A stretch of 11,217 bases of DNA from Calditrichia bacterium (GCA_026991005.1 JALXCH010000586.1:1-11217); one strand, 5' to 3'; counted from the stretch's first letter, positions 1-7,679 are shown. Made by a program: numbers and translations. Notes: generated by a model not told the origin, from the letters alone.

Positions 1-24
1 AAAAAGATGATAAATTAATGTTAT

Positions 25-97
25 GGACATGGTGGCTTCCTTTCATTTATTGTTACATACTTTTATTAACTAAGCTACCATGTCCTTTTATTTTTTT
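25..97 (+). terminator. Intrinsic terminator of an upstream unit
   Basis: The arms at 25-38 and 72-85 are complementary over 14 positions (GGACATGGTGGCTT against AAGCTACCATGTCC, with one G-U pair). A T-rich run (86-97) follows immediately. The loop is long, 33 nt. The run of T on the + strand fits termination of transcription entering from the left, so the epimerase gene probably starts a new unit. Confidence 0.75.
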
Positions 98-284
98 CAA
101 GTCATGTACTCAAATTCCGGAAGAACCGAAAAAGTTTCGAAAAGAAGTTTTCCTGACCATTTGATGAATGTAAATTTCGTGCCGTTTGAATGTGACTTGG
201 AATACGTCTCAGAGGCAATGAAGTGAGCATATTTCCCACTGTTTTTCAGGGAAAAAGAAAACCGATTTAAAAAGAGGGCAGAGA
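98..284 (+). other. Leader region upstream of the epimerase gene
   Basis: This is a noncoding gap between the terminator and the epimerase gene. It holds a small hairpin (TTTCCC at 232-237 against GGGAAA at 249-254) and a ribosome binding site GAGGG at 274-278, six bases before the ATG at 285. I see no promoter with convincing -35 and -10 boxes, but the terminator just upstream implies that one should lie here. Confidence 0.4.
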
Positions 285-1217
285 ATGAAATATTTAGTAA
301 CCGGCGGTGCCGGATTTATTGGATCGAACATTGTGGAAGAATTGTTACGGCGTGGACATCAGGTGCGGGTGCTGGATAATTTTGCTACCGGACGGCGAGA
401 GAATTTGACGCCATTTCTGGATCGAATTGAATTAATCGAAGGCGATTTGCGCAGCTATCATATTGTGCGGGAAGCAGTGGATGGAATGGATTTCATTCTG
501 CATCAGGGAGCGCTTCCTTCGGTACCTCGTTCCATCAAAGATCCCATTACCTCTAACGAAGTGAATGTGGCGGGCACGTTAAATATTCTGGATGCGGCGC
601 GCGATGCCGGGGTGAAGCGGGTGGTGTTTGCATCCTCCTCTTCCATTTACGGGGATAGCGAAAAATTGCCCAAACAGGAGGACATGACGCCGAATCCGCT
701 TTCGCCTTACGCGGTGAGTAAATTGGCAGGGGAGAAGTACTGCCAGGTATTTGCCCGCATTTATGGGTTGCACACTGTGGCACTGCGCTATTTTAATGTG
801 TTTGGACCACGGCAGGATCCCACTTCTCAGTATTCTGCGGTAATTCCCAAATTCATTACGGCAATCCTGAATAATAAACAACCTACGATTTACGGAGATG
901 GCACACAGAGCCGCGACTTTACCTATGTGACTAATGTGGTGGAAGCAAACATCCTGGCCACGGAAGCGGATTTCCCTCCCGGGATGGTATTTAACTGCGC
1001 CTGCCACGAGCGCATCGATCTCAACCAGTTGGTTAAGGATATTAATGAGATTTTAGGGAAACACATTGAACCCCTCTACACCGATCCCCGTCCCGGTGAT
1101 GTAAAGCATTCTTTTGCTGATATTGAGCGCATTCAGAAATATCTGGGATATCGACCCAAAGTGTATTTCCGGGAAGGGTTGGAGAAGACGATCGAGTGGT
1201 ATAAAGAGAAAATGTAA
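285..1217 (+). CDS. NAD-dependent nucleotide-sugar epimerase/dehydratase (UDP-GlcNAc 4-epimerase-like)
   Basis: This is an extended short-chain dehydrogenase of 310 aa, a normal full length. The N-terminal Rossmann motif GGAGFIG is at residues 7-13, with an acidic residue after beta-2 (D31) that favours NAD. The catalytic set is the Ser run at 117-120 and YAVSK (Y142, K146). Substrate-domain signatures are NVFGPRQDP (171-179), GDGTQSRDFTYV (204-215) and RPGDVKHSFADI (269-280), a pattern typical of the WbpP/Gne-like UDP-N-acetylhexosamine 4-epimerases. The protein should act in the cytoplasm making a nucleotide sugar for surface polysaccharide. The start is supported by GAGGG six bases upstream. 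The UpxY-type regulator gene that follows fits a polysaccharide locus. The exact substrate (GlcNAc, GalNAc, uronic acid or glucose form) cannot be read from sequence alone. Confidence 0.88.
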   Translation: MKYLVTGGAGFIGSNIVEELLRRGHQVRVLDNFATGRRENLTPFLDRIELIEGDLRSYHIVREAVDGMDFILHQGALPSVPRSIKDPITSNEVNVAGTLNILDAARDAGVKRVVFASSSSIYGDSEKLPKQEDMTPNPLSPYAVSKLAGEKYCQVFARIYGLHTVALRYFNVFGPRQDPTSQYSAVIPKFITAILNNKQPTIYGDGTQSRDFTYVTNVVEANILATEADFPPGMVFNCACHERIDLNQLVKDINEILGKHIEPLYTDPRPGDVKHSFADIERIQKYLGYRPKVYFREGLEKTIEWYKEKM

Positions 1218-1414
1218 AATGAAAAATGAAAAATTTGAGCAGGATGCTGGGCAATAAATGTGAAATGAATGAAAGAGATTCTCTGGCCGGATAAATATAG
1301 TTTGATTCTATTGATATATTTTTTCGCTATGAGAAACAAAATATTTAAGCTAAAAGAAAATCATATTTTACATATTTCAGTTTACGTTCTTAATTCTACA
1401 TTCAGAGGTGATGT
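1218..1414 (+). other. Intergenic gap, AT-rich, no gene seen
   Basis: Just after the epimerase stop there is a short tandem low-complexity stretch (AAAATG units, about 1216-1234). The rest is AT-rich with no convincing ORF, terminator or promoter. It ends in an excellent ribosome binding site, GAGGTGAT, for the gene at 1415. Confidence 0.4.
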
Positions 1415-1918
1415 ATGAAGTGGTATGCCCTGTACACCCGACCCCGACACGAGAAAAAGGTGTACGAAGAGTTGCAGGAGAAGAAAATTGAGGCATTTCT
1501 ACCGCTGGTGGAGCGAGTACGGCAGTGGAAAGACCGCAAAAAACGGGTAATGATGCCCCTGTTTAACAGTTATGTGTTTGTTCATATTGAATTAAAAGAT
1601 CGTTTTGCCGCGTTGCAAACAAAAGGGGTGGTTCGTATGGTGAGCTTTGGTGGAGTACCAGCCGCCATACCGGATTGGCAAATTGAGCAGTTACGGCGCT
1701 TGATTGAGCATCCCGATACTCTGCAACTGGAGGAGTACCTCCGGGAAGGCGATTGGGTAGAGGTTACCGACGGACCGTTCATGGGTATCAAAGGGCGATT
1801 ACGAGAGTTACGGAATGAAACTCGGGTGGTGATTAATATCGATGGAATTTACCAATCTGCTTCCTTTGTTGTGGATAAAAAACTGGTGCGTAAAATACCT
1901 CCGCCGGATAAAGAATAA
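1415..1918 (+). CDS. NusG-paralogue transcription antiterminator, UpxY/RfaH-like
   Basis: The 167-aa protein has the two-domain plan of NusG. An N-terminal NGN domain (about residues 1-100) opens with KWYALYTRPRHEKKV and contains the MPLFNSYVFVHIEL strand (47-60). A C-terminal KOW segment (about 111-145, EGDWVEVTDGPFMGIKG) follows. Specialised NusG paralogues of this kind (RfaH, UpxY, LoaP) load on RNA polymerase at particular operons, mostly capsule or exopolysaccharide clusters, and suppress termination. The start is secured by GAGGTGAT just upstream. It lies 197 bp after the epimerase gene on the same strand and 280 bp before cysC. The housekeeping NusG is less likely, because rpl and secE neighbours are absent and the opening is typical of the UpxY group. 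The target operon is inferred only from position. Confidence 0.85.
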   Translation: MKWYALYTRPRHEKKVYEELQEKKIEAFLPLVERVRQWKDRKKRVMMPLFNSYVFVHIELKDRFAALQTKGVVRMVSFGGVPAAIPDWQIEQLRRLIEHPDTLQLEEYLREGDWVEVTDGPFMGIKGRLRELRNETRVVINIDGIYQSASFVVDKKLVRKIPPPDKE

Positions 1919-2198
1919 GTTTCGAAGAATAGGTACGAAAATACCATGTGAAAAGAACGAAGAAAGCTTCACCGAAAAAGTTTTTAAACCAGTTGTATGT
2001 TGAACTTCTTAAATTAAAAATTTTCACTTTATTATTTTTACCCTCCCGTTTATGATTTATATTTACTATTTCAAAAGATCTAACTCTAACTGAAAAGCAG
2101 TTAATGACAAAGATGGAATAAATTAGATTCTGAAGAACCGGGTAAAGGAAGTTACCTTTCCTTCCGGAAGACAATCAGAAAAGAAACGGAGGCAGCAT
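1919..2198 (+). other. Leader region upstream of cysC
   Basis: This is a 280-bp noncoding, AT-rich gap. Near its end is a possible hairpin, GGTAA (2141-2145) against TTACC (2152-2156), next to repeated purine/pyrimidine blocks AAGGAA and TTTCCTTCC that could pair in alternative ways. A strong ribosome binding site GGAGG (2188-2192) precedes the cysC ATG. No known riboswitch or clear promoter was recognised. Confidence 0.35.
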
Positions 2199-2822
2199 AT
2201 GGACAAACCGAAAAGTAAAAATATTTTCTGGCACGAAGGGGATATCAAAAAAGCGGATCGAGAACGTTTGAATGGACACAGGGGCGTCTGTCTCTGGTTT
2301 ACGGGACTCTCTGGTAGTGGAAAATCCACTATTGCCCACGAGGTGGAGAATATTTTGTACGAACGTGGGGTGCATACGTACGTCCTGGATGGTGATAATA
2401 TCCGCCATGGATTGAATCGGGATCTGGGCTTTTCCCCGGAAGACCGCACCGAAAACATTCGTCGCATTGGCGAGGTTGCTAAACTCTTTGTGGATGCGGG
2501 ATTGGTGGTGATGACGGCGTTTATTTCTCCTTATCGTAAAGACCGCGATCAGGTACGCGAGATTATGAATCCCGGGGAGTTTGTGGAAATCTATGTAGAA
2601 GCGGATCTGGAAACTTGCGAGGAAAGGGATCCCAAAGGGTTGTACAAAAAAGCTCGCGCCGGGGAAATTAAAGAGTTTACCGGAATCTCTGCCCCGTACG
2701 AACCGCCGGAAAATCCGGAACTGGTGGTGAACACTACCGAAGAAACCGATGTGCACAAAAACGCCATGAAGGTAGTGGAGTATCTGGAGAAGCAGGGGTA
2801 TTTATCTGCTGATGAAAAATAG
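2199..2822 (+). CDS. cysC: Adenylylsulfate (APS) kinase
   Basis: The enzyme phosphorylates adenosine 5'-phosphosulfate at the 3' position with ATP, giving PAPS, the universal sulfuryl donor. The protein is 207 aa, a usual length for a stand-alone bacterial CysC. The P-loop GLSGSGKS is at residues 36-43. The APS-binding segment [15 protein letters not shown] is at 64-78, and the [13 protein letters not shown] motif with the family's conserved serine is at 108-120. The mobile-lid region (147-175, [16 protein letters not shown] onward) is intact. GGAGG lies six bases before the ATG. No fusion to Sat or CysN is present; a separate sat gene follows two genes downstream, completing PAPS synthesis. 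A heptamer repeat array begins 15 bp after its stop codon. Confidence 0.96.
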   Translation: MDKPKSKNIFWHEGDIKKADRERLNGHRGVCLWFTGLSGSGKSTIAHEVENILYERGVHTYVLDGDNIRHGLNRDLGFSPEDRTENIRRIGEVAKLFVDAGLVVMTAFISPYRKDRDQVREIMNPGEFVEIYVEADLETCEERDPKGLYKKARAGEIKEFTGISAPYEPPENPELVVNTTEETDVHKNAMKVVEYLEKQGYLSADEK

Positions 2823-2836
2823 GAATATGTTTTTAA

Positions 2837-2914
2837 GGGCATAGGGCATAGAGCATAGAGCATAAAGCATAAGGAAATAGAGCATAGGGCATAGAATATG
2901 AGTATATAGGGCAT
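2837..2914 (+). repeat. Heptamer tandem array (GCATARR type), without an inverted partner nearby
   Basis: About ten degenerate units built on GCATAGG, GCATAGA and GCATAAA lie between cysC and the PHP gene. The same unit family flanks the four-helix-bundle gene at 7680-8102. Here no inverted copy lies on the other side of a small gene. The array runs directly into the hairpin module at 2915-2955. Confidence 0.8.
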
Positions 2915-2958
2915 ATCCCGACTAAAGCGCAAACATCCCTGTTTGCTTTCGGGATGAA
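2906..2958 (+). repeat. 53-nt dispersed hairpin module, copy 1
   Basis: This is a direct repeat of 7557-7609, with 52 of 53 positions identical by eye. It folds as two nested stems: outer ATCCCGA (2915-2921) with TCGGGAT (2949-2955), and inner GCAAACA (2929-2935) with TGTTTGC (2940-2946) around a TCCC loop. No T-run follows, so it is not a typical terminator. It resembles a REP-like or MITE-like element fused to the end of the heptamer array. Confidence 0.8.
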
Positions 2959-3058
2959 CTCATCCAAGATTTCAGGAATAAGTGCAAGGGGGAGGGGGGA
3001 AAGGATAAAGTTTTTTATGTTAAAGCGGTTTTTGGTTTAAAGCTGAAAGGAGTTTTCG

Positions 3059-3919
3059 TTGATAGATTTGCACATGCACAGTACTTTTTCGGATGGAACA
3101 CTTACCCCCACCGAATTGATTCAGAAGGGCAAGGAATTGGGACTAACGGCAATGGCACTCACCGACCACGATACCATCGATGGGGTAAAGGAGTTTATCC
3201 AGGCCGGTAAATCGATTGGGGTAATTCCCGTGCCTGGGGTGGAGATTAGTGTGGATACCAAATTACCCAATCACGGGCACATGCATATTGTGGGACTTTT
3301 CATCGATCCCGATTCCGAAGAGTTAAAAAATACCCTGGATTACTTGCGAACCCAGCGCAATTTGCGGGCCGAGAAGATTATTCGCAAGCTGAATGAATTG
3401 GGTGTGGATGTCACAATGGAAGAATTGTTAGCCGAAGCAGGAGAAGGTTCTATTGGGCGTCCCCATGTGGCAGCCATTATGGTACGCAAAGGGCTGGTTT
3501 CCAATATACTGGAGGCATTCGAGAAATACCTCAAAAAAGGTGGACCGGCTTATGTGGATAAAGTCAAGTTAGGGGAAGAGGATGCCATTCGGCTCATTAA
3601 ACAGGGAGGAGGTATTGCTATCCTGGCGCATCCCCATTTGATGAAATACGATACGTTTGAAGAAGCCAAACAGAAAATATTGCAGCTTAAAGAGTATGGG
3701 CTGGATGGGTTTGAGGTATATTATTCCGGGATGCCATTGGAATATACCCGCAAGCTACTGGAAATGGCAGATGATTACGGCTTTATCTACTCCGGTGGGT
3801 CTGACTTCCATGGTTCTAACAAAGATGGTATTCATCTGGGTACGGGTAAAAACGATCTGGAAATTCCCGATCTGGTGTACGAACGGCTAAAAGGGTACTG
3901 GCAGATTAGTAGAGGGTAG
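3059..3919 (+). CDS. PHP-domain phosphoesterase, YciV/RNase AM (3',5'-nucleoside bisphosphate phosphatase) type
   Basis: This is a 286-aa metal-dependent hydrolase of the PHP superfamily. Metal-binding motifs appear in the expected order: HMH (H5, H7) with D12, TDHDTIDG (35-42), PGVEIS with E62, HMHIVG (74-79), LAHPH (H191) and GSDFH (D249, H251). The spacing and the phrases IGRPH (132-136) and AHPHL match the TrpH/YciV group, whose characterised members remove the 3'-phosphate from pAp or trim RNA 5' ends. The start is TTG at 3059, supported by AAAGGAG about eight bases upstream, and the protein opens directly with the first metal motif. It lies between cysC and sat, which makes hydrolysis of PAP (the product of PAPS use, normally cleared by CysQ) an attractive role; this is inference. 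RNA processing or another phosphoester substrate remains possible. Confidence 0.87.
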   Translation: MIDLHMHSTFSDGTLTPTELIQKGKELGLTAMALTDHDTIDGVKEFIQAGKSIGVIPVPGVEISVDTKLPNHGHMHIVGLFIDPDSEELKNTLDYLRTQRNLRAEKIIRKLNELGVDVTMEELLAEAGEGSIGRPHVAAIMVRKGLVSNILEAFEKYLKKGGPAYVDKVKLGEEDAIRLIKQGGGIAILAHPHLMKYDTFEEAKQKILQLKEYGLDGFEVYYSGMPLEYTRKLLEMADDYGFIYSGGSDFHGSNKDGIHLGTGKNDLEIPDLVYERLKGYWQISRG

Positions 3920-4044
3920 AAAAGACCAAAAAAGAGAAAAGAGGAAATAGGAAAAAAATATGTAATAGTTTGGTAGTTTACCTCTATTTTAATTTTCCTA
4001 AAAAAAATAAAGTAATCTCAAAAGAAAAAAGAAGGAGTAGAAGA

Positions 4045-5196
4045 ATGATACGACCTCATGGTGGGACATTGGTGAATCGATATGTAGCAGAAGAACAGAA
4101 TAATGAATTTGTGGAGAGGGCAAAGAGCTTGCCCAGGATTACCCTTGATGATAAAAACATTTCCGATCTGGAAATGATTGCCTCCGGTGCCATGAGTCCC
4201 TTAACGGGTTTTATGAAAAAAGCGGATTATACTTCTGTGGTGAACGAGATGCGCCTCTCCAACGGATTGGTGTGGAGTATTCCCATTACCCTGGCTGTAA
4301 ACAAAGAGGTGGCGGATCGGATTGATGGTCATGGGGAAGTGGCGCTGGTGGATCATCAGGAACATTTGCTGGCTATTATGAATGTAGAAGAAGTGTATCA
4401 ATACGACAAAGCAGTGGAAGCGGAGAAAGTGTTTCGCACCACGGACGAAAAACATCCCGGGGTGGCTTATGTTTACCAGCAGGGCGATTACCTTCTGGGT
4501 GGCCCCATTACCATGATTAACCGTCCCCGGCACACGGATTTTGTGGAATACCGTCGCGATCCGGCAGAGACTCGCCGTATTTTTCAGGAAAAAGGCTGGG
4601 AAACAGTGGTTGCCTTTCAGACGCGCAATCCCATTCACCGGGCGCATGAGTATCTGCAGAAATGCGCGCTGGAAATCGTTGACGGTTTGCTCATTCATCC
4701 TCTGGTGGGACGCACCAAATCGGATGACATTCCCGCAGAAGTGCGCATGAAGAGCTACGAAGTGTTGCTGGAAAAATACTACCCGAAAGACCGGGTACTG
4801 CTTTCCGTTTTTCCCGCTGCCATGCGCTATGCCGGTCCCCGAGAAGCAATTTTCCACGCCCTGGTTCGCAAGAACTACGGTTGCACCCACATTATTATCG
4901 GACGTGACCATGCCGGTGTGGGCAATTATTACGGCACGTACGATGCCCAGCATATCTTCAAGGAATTCAAACCGGAAGAACTGGATATCACTCCGCTTTT
5001 CTTCGAACATGCTTTTTATTGTACTGAATGCGGCAACATGGCCAGCGCCAAAACCTGTCCGCACGACAGCAGTGCTCATGTATTCCTGAGCGGAACAAAA
5101 GTGCGCGAAATGCTCTCCCGCGGCGAACTTCCCCCCAAAGAATTCACCCGTCCGGAAGTAGCACAACTGCTTATGGAAGCGATGAAAAAAGATTAA
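4045..5196 (+). CDS. sat: Sulfate adenylyltransferase (ATP sulfurylase), homomeric Sat type
   Basis: Sat converts sulfate and ATP to APS and pyrophosphate, the first step of sulfate activation; CysC then makes PAPS. The 383-aa protein is full length. Active-site motifs are [10 protein letters not shown] (192-201), GRDHAG (286-291) and the C-terminal SGTKVR (349-354). A probable zinc site, C326, C329, C338 and H340, matches many prokaryotic Sat proteins. I chose ATG 4045 because GAAGGAG lies just upstream and MIRPHGG is the usual Sat opening. A longer reading from TTG 3970 would add a lysine-rich, low-complexity 25-residue tail without a ribosome site. The 125-bp gap after the PHP gene is AT- and purine-rich with no clear terminator, so co-transcription is plausible. 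In sulfate reducers the same enzyme works in dissimilation, but CysC nearby favours PAPS supply. Confidence 0.96.
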   Translation: MIRPHGGTLVNRYVAEEQNNEFVERAKSLPRITLDDKNISDLEMIASGAMSPLTGFMKKADYTSVVNEMRLSNGLVWSIPITLAVNKEVADRIDGHGEVALVDHQEHLLAIMNVEEVYQYDKAVEAEKVFRTTDEKHPGVAYVYQQGDYLLGGPITMINRPRHTDFVEYRRDPAETRRIFQEKGWETVVAFQTRNPIHRAHEYLQKCALEIVDGLLIHPLVGRTKSDDIPAEVRMKSYEVLLEKYYPKDRVLLSVFPAAMRYAGPREAIFHALVRKNYGCTHIIIGRDHAGVGNYYGTYDAQHIFKEFKPEELDITPLFFEHAFYCTECGNMASAKTCPHDSSAHVFLSGTKVREMLSRGELPPKEFTRPEVAQLLMEAMKKD

Positions 5197-5658
5197 TTTT
5201 GAATTAATAATTTTGAATTTTGAATTATATAATATTCATTTTTATGAAAGATAATATTATACTAAATAAAACCTTTGATTTTGCTGTAAAGATTGTTGAA
5301 TTATGTAATATATTGCAGCAAGATAAAAAGGAATATATTTTATCCAGGCAATTGTTACGGTCTGGTACATCTATTGGAGCAAACTGTGAGGAAAGTGTTG
5401 CTGCACAATCGCGTAAAGATTTCATAAATAAACTTTATATCGCACTTAAAGAATCGCGCGAGACGAGGTATTGGCTTCGCTTGTTAAAAGCAACTGGTTA
5501 TTTAAAGGAACAAAATGAATTATTTAGTGAAATTGAAGAAATTATAAAAATATTAACATCAATAATTAAAACTACACAAGAGAAGGATAAAACCGAATGA
5601 TTTATAACGAATGTGTCTTTACTCAATTCAAAATTTAAAATTCAAAATTCAAAATTAA
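5193..5658 (+). mobile_element. Candidate cassette: four-helix-bundle gene bracketed by inverted AT-rich arrays
   Basis: The left array (about 5193-5225) is built of TTTTGAATT units. The right array (about 5624-5658) has the same units inverted (AATTCAAAA). The outermost 13 bases match perfectly as an inverted repeat: TTAATTTTGAATT at 5193-5205 and its complement at 5646-5658. The left end overlaps the sat stop codon and the right end stops two bases before the permease ATG. The block thus fills the gap exactly, without breaking either neighbour. Mobility is inferred from the terminal inverted repeats and the AT-rich contents; no transposase is encoded. Confidence 0.5.
5244..5600 (+). CDS. 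Four-helix-bundle protein (23S rRNA intervening-sequence / S23 family)
   Basis: The protein is 118 aa, the usual size for this family of small all-helical proteins first found encoded by intervening sequences in 23S rRNA genes. Hallmarks are SRQLLRSGTSIGANCEE (34-50), AAQSRKDF (53-60) and ALKESRETRYWLRLL (67-81). The family is thought to form pentameric bundles with a basic surface; the Avd accessory protein of diversity-generating retroelements has the same fold. Its job outside rRNA genes is unknown. I prefer ATG 5244 over TTG 5220 because the extra residues are low-complexity and conservation begins after the ATG. No Shine-Dalgarno is visible. The gene is clearly more AT-rich than sat and the permease on either side, which suggests later insertion. 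Confidence 0.9.
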   Translation: MKDNIILNKTFDFAVKIVELCNILQQDKKEYILSRQLLRSGTSIGANCEESVAAQSRKDFINKLYIALKESRETRYWLRLLKATGYLKEQNELFSEIEEIIKILTSIIKTTQEKDKTE

Positions 5659-5659
5659 A

Positions 5660-7432
5660 ATGTTTCAGTTTTGGTATACAATGTTTCTCCTCATCGTGCT
5701 GACGGTTGTTTTGGTAAGGGAGTGGTTAAGTGCGGAGATTGCAATTTTCTCTGTGCTGATGTTGTTGATTGTGGGTGATGTGGTTACAGTGCAGGAAGCA
5801 TTCTCCGGTTTCTCTAATATTGGAGTACTGACCATCGGATTATTATTTGTGATTGCCGGAGCCCTCCAGAGTAGCGGGGCGTTGAATTATCTTCATCCCA
5901 TTCTGTTTGGGAATCGCACGTCTAACATAACCCGAAAATTGATCCGGATATTGTTTCCCATTTCGGCTATTTCTGCCTTTGTAAACAATACACCCATTGT
6001 TTCCATGTTCATCCCCGCCGTTAAATCCTGGACGGAAAAATACGATTTGCCTGCGTCAAAATTTCTCATTCCCATTTCCTATGCCGCTATATTGGGAGGT
6101 ATGTGTACCCTCATAGGCACCAGCACCAATCTTATCGTTCATGGTTTACTGATTCAAAACGGGCAGCCCGGATTTGGCTTTTTTGAAATCTCCCGGATTG
6201 GGATTCCCGCAGCCGTATTGGGAATGTTGTTTATTATTTTTATTGGACAACGTTTGTTACCGGAACGTAAAGAACCCATGGTGCAGTTGGGAGCAAGTAC
6301 CCGGGAGTTTGTTATCGAGCTGAAAGTGACCCCTGAATATCAAAATGTGGGGAAGACCATTGAGGAAGCCGGTTTACGGCATCTGAAAGGTTTGTTTTTA
6401 TTCCAGATTGAACGCAACGGCGAGGTGATTGCGCCGGCCCGACCGGATGAGAGAATCCGTGTGGGCGATCGTCTGTTTTTCACCGGATTGCCCAAAACCA
6501 TCATCGAATTGCAGAAAACCCCCGGACTGCAGCTCATTAAAGATGCTTCCTTCGATTTGAAACAGTACGATTCCGACCAGATAAAACCGTACGAGGCAGT
6601 AATTTCTCCCAGTTCCCCTTTGGTTGGCAAAAACGTGCGGGAGAGCAACTTCCGCGGGACATATGGTGCGGTTATTCTGGCCATCCATCGCAACGGTGAG
6701 CGCATTCAAAGGAAAATCGGGGACATCACTCTGCGGTCCGGAGATACGCTTCTTTTGCTGGCGGATAAAGATTTCATCCGACGCTGGTACCATTCCAGAG
6801 ATTTTCTGCTCATTTCCCATGCAGCGGAAATCCCCTCCAAACCGCAGTGGCGGGCAAAACTCTCCATTGCCATTTTCATTGGAATGATTTTGTTGACCGT
6901 GTTTCATGTGCTGCCATTGATCTCCGCTGCCGGTCTGGCGGCAGTGACGCTGGTACTTATCGGTTGCATCTCTCCGGCAGATGCCAAACAATCCGTGGAC
7001 TGGAAAGTGCTGTTGATTATTGCTTCGGCACTGGGCATTGCCGTGGGTATGCGCAACTCCGGTTTAAGTGAGGCAATCGCCCGGGAGATTATTACTTTAA
7101 GTGGTGGCTGGGGGATGCTGGGAATTCTGGCTGCTCTTTATTTCCTGACCAGTCTTTATAATGCTGTTATTACCAGCAATGCAACAGCAGCACTCATGTT
7201 CCCCATTGCCCTTTCTACTGCTCTTACCATACAAACCGATCCCCGCCCATTTGCGTTAACCATCACCATCGCTGCCGCTGCCAGCTTTGCTACCCCTATT
7301 AGTTACCAGACCAACCTCATGGTGTACGGACCGGGTGGATATAAATTTTCTGATTTTTTAAAAATAGGCATTCCTTTGCAATTTCTGGTAGGGATAGTAG
7401 CGGTTGGGGTGATATGGTGGAGTTATTTTTAA
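5660..7432 (+). CDS. SLC13/DASS-type anion permease with two RCK_C (TrkA-C) domains; probable sulfate uptake
   Basis: This is a 590-aa inner-membrane transporter. Hydrophobic segments run through about 5-205, then two soluble RCK_C domains (about 215-285 and 308-372, ending VGDRLFFTG and SGDTLLLLAD), then more membrane segments from about 400 to the end. Repeat-related motifs of the family are FVNNTP (107-112), GTSTNLIVHG (153-162), TSNATAALMFP (505-515) and TPISYQTNLMVYG (545-557). This membrane-RCK_C-RCK_C-membrane arrangement is common in the SLC13 group that includes SAC1-like sulfate transporters. With sat and cysC upstream, sulfate is the likeliest substrate; other oxyanions or dicarboxylates are possible. 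The ATG directly abuts the inverted repeat of the preceding cassette, and no Shine-Dalgarno is visible, so translation may be weak or use a leaderless or alternative start. Confidence 0.88.
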   Translation: MFQFWYTMFLLIVLTVVLVREWLSAEIAIFSVLMLLIVGDVVTVQEAFSGFSNIGVLTIGLLFVIAGALQSSGALNYLHPILFGNRTSNITRKLIRILFPISAISAFVNNTPIVSMFIPAVKSWTEKYDLPASKFLIPISYAAILGGMCTLIGTSTNLIVHGLLIQNGQPGFGFFEISRIGIPAAVLGMLFIIFIGQRLLPERKEPMVQLGASTREFVIELKVTPEYQNVGKTIEEAGLRHLKGLFLFQIERNGEVIAPARPDERIRVGDRLFFTGLPKTIIELQKTPGLQLIKDASFDLKQYDSDQIKPYEAVISPSSPLVGKNVRESNFRGTYGAVILAIHRNGERIQRKIGDITLRSGDTLLLLADKDFIRRWYHSRDFLLISHAAEIPSKPQWRAKLSIAIFIGMILLTVFHVLPLISAAGLAAVTLVLIGCISPADAKQSVDWKVLLIIASALGIAVGMRNSGLSEAIAREIITLSGGWGMLGILAALYFLTSLYNAVITSNATAALMFPIALSTALTIQTDPRPFALTITIAAAASFATPISYQTNLMVYGPGGYKFSDFLKIGIPLQFLVGIVAVGVIWWSYF

Positions 7433-7446
7433 AGAGAATAAATATG

Positions 7447-7496
7447 TAGGGCATAGGGCATAGGGCATAGAGCATAGAGCATAGAGCATAGAGCAT
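7447..7496 (+). repeat. Heptamer tandem array, left outer arm of the second four-helix-bundle cassette
   Basis: Seven exact-length units run without interruption: three TAGGGCA followed by four TAGAGCA. A short nonrepetitive insert (7497-7535), with a small hairpin (CTCC TTT GGAG), separates this block from the inner heptamers at 7536-7565. The right-hand partner in inverted orientation is at 8131-8206. Confidence 0.9.
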
Positions 7497-7535
7497 CCGA
7501 ACGTCCACAGGACTCCTTTGGAGGATCCCTTCAGG

Positions 7536-7565
7536 ATAGAGCATAGAGCATAAAGCATAGGGCAT
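7536..7565 (+). repeat. Heptamer tandem array, left inner arm
   Basis: About four more units of the GCATAGA/GCATAAA/GCATAGG family lead straight into the second hairpin module, as at 2837-2914. Order and phase relative to the module are the same in both places. Confidence 0.8.
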
Positions 7566-7609
7566 ATCCCGACTAAAACGCAAACATCCCTGTTTGCTTT
7601 CGGGATGAA
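7557..7609 (+). repeat. 53-nt dispersed hairpin module, copy 2
   Basis: This differs from copy 1 at one base (AAAACG here, AAAGCG there). Outer stem: 7566-7572 with 7600-7606. Inner stem: 7580-7586 with 7591-7597. The sequence identity ends sharply after GGGATGAA in both copies, which marks an element boundary on the right. It lies 70 bp upstream of a four-helix-bundle gene. Confidence 0.8.
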
Positions 7610-7679
7610 ATCGTCTGGCAAAGCCATCCCCTTGGGACATGATTACATGCATATGGTATAAAAAAGAAGGGGAGTAAAA

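Noticed and set aside
2915..2955. Hairpin module as intrinsic terminator of cysC
   Set aside because: There is no run of T after the stem on either strand, and the same module recurs far from any gene end of that type.
3970..4044. Upstream TTG start for sat
   Set aside because: It adds a lysine-rich, low-complexity 25-residue tail without a ribosome site; ATG 4045 has GAAGGAG and the family-typical opening.
4201..5166. Long 321-codon ORF on the minus strand over sat
   Set aside because: The + strand frame encodes an unmistakable ATP sulfurylase; the minus frame is a shadow without motifs.
7447..7610. CRISPR-like array
   Set aside because: Units are 7 bases long, contiguous and degenerate, with no spacers between them and no cas genes in the window.
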